DNA from: Gigaspora margarita
Taxonomy: Eukaryota; Glomeromycota; Glomeromycetes; Diversisporales; Gigasporaceae
Assembly: GCA_009809945.1 (NCBI GenBank)
Contig: WTPW01000297.1
Span: 353,590 to 417,589 of the forward strand
Length of the DNA stretch: 64,000 nucleotides
Direction of reading: 5' to 3'
A model generated the notes under the pieces. It did not search any database and was not told the DNA's origin. It saw only the letters and a list, made by a program, of their open reading frames with translations. Both the position numbers and the translations under genes were made by a program. Positions 58,814 to 64,000 of this stretch are shown piece by piece; the first letter of the stretch is position 1; each line of letters opens with the position of its first letter.

Positions 58814-60658
58814 CCCTATAAGAAAAGTGGTACAGATTGTGGTACAGGTTGGCATTGGGAATGCTCGAAATGACACGGTGCAGAAGTGGTGACTACAGGT
58901 TCTCAGCTAAAACCTGCTAATCACACTACTATCTGATCAAAATTCTATTCATAAGTCAATCAAGACTCCTAAAACCTTGAAACAAAAAACAAAAGAGGTG
59001 TAGAAGATTTGATCCGTGTCTTAGGTCTTGCTGCGGCATAACCCAAGGATGATAAGTATAATGTAGATAATTCTCTACTTGGAGCTCTTCCTTAATACTA
59101 ATGACCAACTTTCGCATGATAGGGATTGGATTGTTCAGGTTTGATCGTGAACTCTGTTCATGATATCATGTGACTACAGATTGTTTAATGCTCATTACTA
59201 GACTTAACGGTAAAAACGTGATGTTACAGATTTCAGAATTCGATTACGGAATGTGATTGTTCGAAAATGTGGTAATCGATAATGGAAACAGGAGTTCAAT
59301 CAATTTACGAATAAGCATTTAAGAAAAAGGATTCAGCTTAGATTTATTAACTCTTGACTTCGACAATGGCAATATGGATAATACAAATGTCACGGGGACA
59401 TGAAAATATGATAAGCAATTTTATTACAAGTAAATAATTATTTTTAAAAAACTAACTTCTACTAGGTATGATTTGAAGTTTTTTGGAACTCTAATAAGTT
59501 TAACTTTACTGAGTTACTTTTTTTCAAGACAAACTTTGAGTCCTTATATACTTCTTTTTATAGACTAAAAAATGATTAAAAAGAATCTTTTCTTAAAACT
59601 CTTACGAAGCTTTCTATATTTAGAACTTTTAAGTATCTTTCTATACTTAAAATGCTTTCTATACTTAAAACTCTTAAACCACGCAAAGTTAATTTTTCGT
59701 TTTGCATAACCTGGGGTTTCAAAATTCCAGTCGGTGAGTCAGTTTTTTTTTTTAAAAAAAAAATTAACTTTGTGTAACCTAAATTCATTCATGTTTATAT
59801 CTTCAGTTTGCATTATATAAATCAGAAAATTTTGTTTTTTTTTATTGGACCTATCGAGTAATTCTGAGAAATTAAGGTTATCATTGGGTGATACTAAAAA
59901 AAAAAATTAAATAAATGGAATAATTGGCACAATAGGAATATAAAAAAAAATTTTTTTTGGATAAATTGAGTCAGTGGGTTTTGCAAAACGAAAAATTAAC
60001 TTTGCGCGACCTTAAGTATCTTAAAATACTTAAAACTCTTTTGGTCCTTAAAACCTTTAAGTATCTTTTTATACTTTTAATTTTAATTTGTTATTGCCCG
60101 ATCTATCACTAAAAATTTTAACTAATAAAAAAAAAATAGCCTTTGCTACACAACAATTTTGCCCATCACACCGGATGGCAAAGAGTGCCATGACATATAA
60201 AATGGCATGTTCAGGTGACATGTACATGTATGTTATACACTAGTTGGTTCATGATATACATGCTGGCTTATTTCGTAGAGAGAAGAATCAGTAAATAATT
60301 TCTTTTTCAAAAAAAAAAGCAATATCTCGCAATTTCACTGATGAACCTCTGTGTGTCTTAACAAAAAAAAATTCCTTAAGAATTGTACTTTAGATGCAGT
60401 TAGCTTAATCATCTTATATTAATAATTTTAATAGTTATTCCATATCGTTATTGTGGTGGCACGTGGATTTGCATTTATTAACCATACCAAGCATCACTGG
60501 CAAACTACTGTAAAACCTGAGACATTTATGATCAAATTTGCAAGAGCATACAGTCTCACATGGTTTACGGAATCTGCACCAGTTCAGACATACCCGTACA
60601 AATCCGTTTCTTGACCCGTGCCTATCCAATGCCAACCCAGTCCAATTTTCATATAGAG
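58814..60658. mobile_element. Inverted-repeat element with CCCTATAAGAAAAGTGG ends, 1.85 kb
   Basis: The left end CCCTATAAGAAAAGTGG with GGTTGGCATTGGGA is mirrored at the right by TCCAATGCCAACCCAG and CCAATTTTCATATAGAG. Same end type as 42259-43382. A minus-strand frame (60435-60752, 105 aa) runs into the right repeat and is probably chance. Contains the TTAA-target element at 59678. Confidence 0.5.
59678..60011. mobile_element. TTAA-target miniature element, copy 6, 334 bp
   Basis: CCACGCAAAGTTAATTTTTC is mirrored by GAAAAATTAACTTTGCGCGA. TTAA at 59674-59677 and 60012-60015, inside a tandem of AAGTATCTT/ACTTAAAACTC words (59610-60070). Best-preserved copy of the family. Confidence 0.7.
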
Positions 60659-60934
60659 AAGAATGTTTGATTAACTGTAATCTGTATGAAGTTTTATTTG
60701 TTTCCTTTAATAGTGTATTTCGAAAAAATACATGTATGATTAACATAATCATTTAAATTCTATTCACTTTAAAAGGTAAATCAAATAGATTAAGACTGGT
60801 AAAAAAATATAATTGAAAGCGATGTCAAGTTTTCCCTTACTTGACTCACGTGATCATGCTGGTCCTGTGCTGCATCGCATGTCACGCAGCTACTCTAATA
60901 ATATTGTAAACTACTTTTGCTCTTTGTCACATAA

Positions 60935-61320
60935 TACTAGCTCTACACACTTATATTCGCTTATATTTGCTTATATCGATTATATTCACTACTTACTAAA
61001 AATAGTAAAGAAGTAAAAAAAATAACAAAAAAATAAAAATGAAAAAATAGTAATATTTTAAACTACTTTCGCACTTCATTGCATAATACTAGCTCTATAT
61101 ACTAATATTTGCTTATACCTGTTTATATTTAATTATATTCACTACTTTCTAAAAATAGTAAAGAAGTAAACAAATAACAAAAAAAAACAAAAATAAAAAA
61201 TTAGTAATATTTTAACCTATTTTGCACTTTATTGCATATACTAGCTCTACATACAATTTTTTTACCACAGTTAGATATTATTTCTCTTTGCTACTTTCTA
61301 AAAATAGTAGAAAAGTAAAA
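60935..61320. repeat. Tandem repeat of about 145 bp, about three units
   Basis: ACTAGCTCTACATAC, TATATTCACTACTTTCTAAA, AATAGTAAAGAAGTAAA and GTAATATTTTAAACTACTTT recur near 60945, 61090 and 61230. A related unit lies at 57000-57190, so 57.2-60.9 kb may itself be an insertion into the array. Confidence 0.6.
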
Positions 61321-61990
61321 AAAACTATTTTTTAAAAGTGTAGGAGTTTTTGCAAATTGTCAGAGAATCTAGTATGTTTTTGCAAAGTAGCAAAGAAGTT
61401 AGAGTTGGTATTCTTGTAAAGTGCCAGAAAATCAGGTTGTTTCTTACAAAGTTCCAAAGAAGGTTAAGAATAAATAAAATTAAAATAAAAGTAAAAAAAT
61501 AAGTAAAAAAAAAATAACTGAAAAACAAAATATGTAAGCAATCTTAATAAAAAAAATAAATGAAGCCCCAAATCTCAATTTCTCTAAAGTAAGAGTTCAA
61601 ATTTAGAAATTGTCGAAACCTAGTTGTGTTTTGTAAAGTGCTAGATTAATTTGCAAAAACTTGTGAATACTTGCACCAAACTAAATTATTTCTTTAAAGA
61701 AGTGTGTTCTCAGCAAGTACCAAAACAAAATAAATTAATAAAAAATTTTTTAAAAAAAAAAACAAAAAAACAAAAACAAAAAGTATCAAAGAAGAAAATA
61801 AATAAGAGAAAACTTGCGAAAGCTTGTGCCTAACTAAATCATTTCTCTAAAGAAGTGTTCTTGAAAATTTAGAAGGGTTCTTGCAAAGTGTCAGAAGTTT
61901 GAATTAGCTTGTAAAGTCATATTGGTGTACTTGTATAGTGCTAAAAGGTTGTTAGTTTTCTTGCAAAGGGCTGGTGTTCTTGTAAAGTGC
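61320..61990. repeat. Degenerate TTCTTGCAAAGTGC repeats
   Basis: TTCTTGCAAAGTGTCAGAA-like words occur about ten times, spaced 35-70 bp, between A-rich runs. No coding signal. Confidence 0.5.
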
Positions 61991-62455
61991 TAAATAAAAT
62001 GAAAAAAAATTAAAAATAAATAAAAAAAACAAAATAAAAACAAAAAACAAAATGGAAACAAAAAAAATAAAATGAATAAAAAACAAAATGAAACAAAACA
62101 AAACCAATATAGAAGATCTAATTATAAACAAAAGATCTAATCTGATTGTATAATACAAAATTTTAGATTACTTTCGATACATCATACAAAATTTTGAAAT
62201 ATTTCAAAAATATAGTCCAATGCGTGTTTTGTTGCAAATTAATGTGATTTAATTTACTGTCTGTAAATATTTTATAATATTACTCTGTCTATTTCGAAAC
62301 ATTGCGAAATATCTTATGCAATATTTCATAAGATCTTATGTAATATTTTGTAATTTATTATTTCGCAAGTTTTCAAAATATCTTACTATATATTATGCTA
62401 TTTTTACAGGTCATAAATTATTTCGTAATATTATACCCTATTAAATTTGCTGATG

Positions 62456-64000
62456 CAGGTGCCTTTTTTCTTAGTTTATACCCAAGCAATAGAAGGAGAA
62501 ATATATCTATCCAATATCCAAAAAACCTATATTTGATGGAAACCTATTCAATACTAGACCTATAAATCTAGTAGAACATATTAAATCTCTATATAAAGCT
62601 TCTAAACAACCATATTAGCAATATAGAACCCCAAAATATCTACAAAAGGGTAAGGTTTTACAAAAATTACTAAATATAAAAAGATTTGCAAGAAAAAAGA
62701 TAAAAATAAGCAAACTAACTACTATAAAAGAAAATAATCTGCACAAAAAAGGCCAAAAATAAACAAACTAAAACCCTACTACTCTCTATATATTTTGGGG
62801 TCCTAGCAATATTCTATTCAAATATAGTATCCTATCACTATTCAACTATATCACCCTGCTAGAAAACTCAACCTCTATACCTATTCACATTCTTAATAAT
62901 AGTATCAAAAATGTCTTCTGTGAATTTAAACAACTTTGGCTCCTATCACAAGATATAAGCAAGGCATATGACTCTATTAATCTCAAACTTTTACAAAAAT
63001 CACTATATAGAATTAAAATGACTCAACAACTTATTAACATTACTACTAACCTACTTTTCAACTGAAAAAACTAGATCATTACCAATTTTGGCCTCACTAA
63101 CTATTACTCCGTCATGAATGGTATTGATTAAGAAGAAACAATCACTCTACTTCTTTGGAAAATATACTATGACCCTAATTACCTACATCTTATCACAGTA
63201 CTCAGGCTATAGTCTAGCTACATCATGGCAAACTAGCCTCATACAATTACACAGCAACTATCTATATACATCTATATTAGTTCTAGCATATATGGATGAC
63301 ATACTATGAATCACCCAATCCAAAAAAGAACTTGAAAAGATCATTGAAATGGCTTCTTCCTTCTACTAGATAGCAAACTACAGATTAATCCTAGTAAATA
63401 TATTTTTATCACAAAACATATCACAGCTACTATACAATTCTGTAACCATACCCTTATCTCAATTTTGAAAAACTAGCTATTCAAAGTTCTAGATTGCTGG
63501 TTCATACTTAACAACAAACAAACTGTACAAATCAAACTAATTCAAGAAGAAGCTATAAATCTGGCCAATATTGCTGGTACCAAAAACATAACTAGCAAAC
63601 TAATAGCATATGTCATCAACATGATAATTATCACAACCAAAGAATACCACCTACACAATATCATAATCCCCTAATTAATATGCAACAAAATATTAGACAA
63701 ATATCTTACTATTGCAAAGCACAAGTCCTATCTCTTTCAATCTACTCCCAACAGTACTATGCTGAACTACAATATATACAATATCTGCAATATATAGAAT
63801 ATACAGCTGCAATACCACATTAGCAACTTCTTACTAAAACTCAACAATGCCTCCATGCTTGGTATTACAACCCGTATTAGACTTCAGCAACTACAAAACA
63901 CCTATAGTCAGCAACAAACATCCTACAATATACATGGCCAATAATCAATGGCCCAATAGATATACAACTAACTTCAAATCATTCAACTTTTGAATTACAT
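62456..64000 (+). mobile_element. LINE retrotransposon, 3' part: reverse transcriptase, runs off the window
   Basis: Continuation of the LINE at 50900-55611. It begins YPISKKPIFDGNLFNTRPIN and LVEHIKSLYKA, is interrupted by a 180-bp hAT element, then shows motif A SQDISKAYDSINL (aspartates at 62952 and 62970), a motif-B-like VMNGID-EETI-LLLWKIYYD with a stop in place of Q, and motif C AYMDDIL (YMDD at 63289-63300). This is non-LTR polymerase order. Motifs A and C are in different frames, and further stops follow, so it is inactive. The C-terminal part continues beyond 64000. Confidence 0.8.
62625..62804 (-). mobile_element. hAT-like miniature element in the LINE, 180 bp, perfect 8-bp duplication
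   Basis: Inverted copy of 54938-55117: it starts AGAACCCCAAAATATC and ends TATATATTTTGGGGTCCT. AGCAATAT flanks both sides (62617-62624, 62805-62812). Confidence 0.85.

Larger units (their letters stand above)
55612..62455. mobile_element. About 6.8-kb insertion splitting the LINE
   Basis: The LINE polymerase reading stops at ITSLFN and resumes at about 62466 as IP-KQ then YPISKKPIFDGN, so everything between is foreign. The ends look like decayed inverted repeats: CATCAGTAAATTATATAAAT (left) against the complement CATCAGCAAATTTAATAGGG (right), each followed by TTACGTAA/TTACGAAA and clusters of AATATTTCATAAG-like words. Inside are a minus-strand coding relic, several smaller elements and tandem repeats. 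No target duplication was found, so it is old or composite. Confidence 0.5.

Noticed and set aside
60435-60752. 105-aa minus-strand frame rich in Cys
   Set aside because: Overlaps the right terminal repeat of the 58814-60658 element and shows no family motif; could be revisited if homologues appear.

Overview
The window is about 80% A+T eukaryotic DNA with short introns (about 70-80 bp), very few genes and dense repeats. One gene encodes a MATA_HMG-type HMG-box protein. Another encodes a protein kinase of the tyrosine-kinase-like type that is hugely expanded in arbuscular mycorrhizal fungi. The LINE type also fits, so the best guess is a Glomeromycotina genome such as Rhizophagus irregularis (inference from gene and repeat style, not a database match). 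Runs of N and scattered single Ns (1-8, 30727, 31371-32768, 38721-39228) show a draft scaffold.

Genes. Coding content is small: an HMG-box gene on the minus strand (1588-2289); a four-exon kinase gene (5803-8351) whose first intron was inflated from about 73 bp to 1273 bp by nested transposons and whose third exon carries a frameshift; a decayed multi-exon gene of unknown function on the minus strand (about 13663-14880); a kinase N-terminal scrap (24190-24345); a 5'-incomplete glycosylated single-pass membrane protein (29915-30724, minus); and a few weak coding relics.

Repeats left to centre. At 8.5-9.5 kb a minisatellite of about 100 bp follows the kinase. At 18.2-24.0 kb lies a large satellite of about 125-bp monomers. 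Its monomers are of seven distinguishable types that recur in the same order, giving a higher-order repeat of about 860 bp seen for roughly four cycles. The satellite is interrupted by a piggyBac-like and a mariner-like miniature element. From 24 to 45 kb there is a near-continuous mosaic of small inverted-repeat DNA transposons. Many have intact target-site duplications: 8 bp for hAT, TTAA for piggyBac-like, TA for mariner/pogo-like, TAA for PIF/Harbinger-like, and 9 bp for Mutator-like. Many are nested inside one another. A fossil LTR (32081-32890) and a weaker LTR end (about 12100-12400) are present.

Right side. At 47.4-50.6 kb four different tandem-repeat arrays follow each other. From about 50.9 kb to the window end is one decayed LINE: ORF1-like region, AP-endonuclease domain, reverse transcriptase. 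It is split at about 55.6 kb by a 6.8-kb inverted-repeat insertion (to about 62.45 kb). Either side of that insertion, the reverse-transcriptase region carries one copy of the same 180-bp hAT miniature element, in opposite orientations. No CRISPR array, rRNA or confident tRNA was seen.
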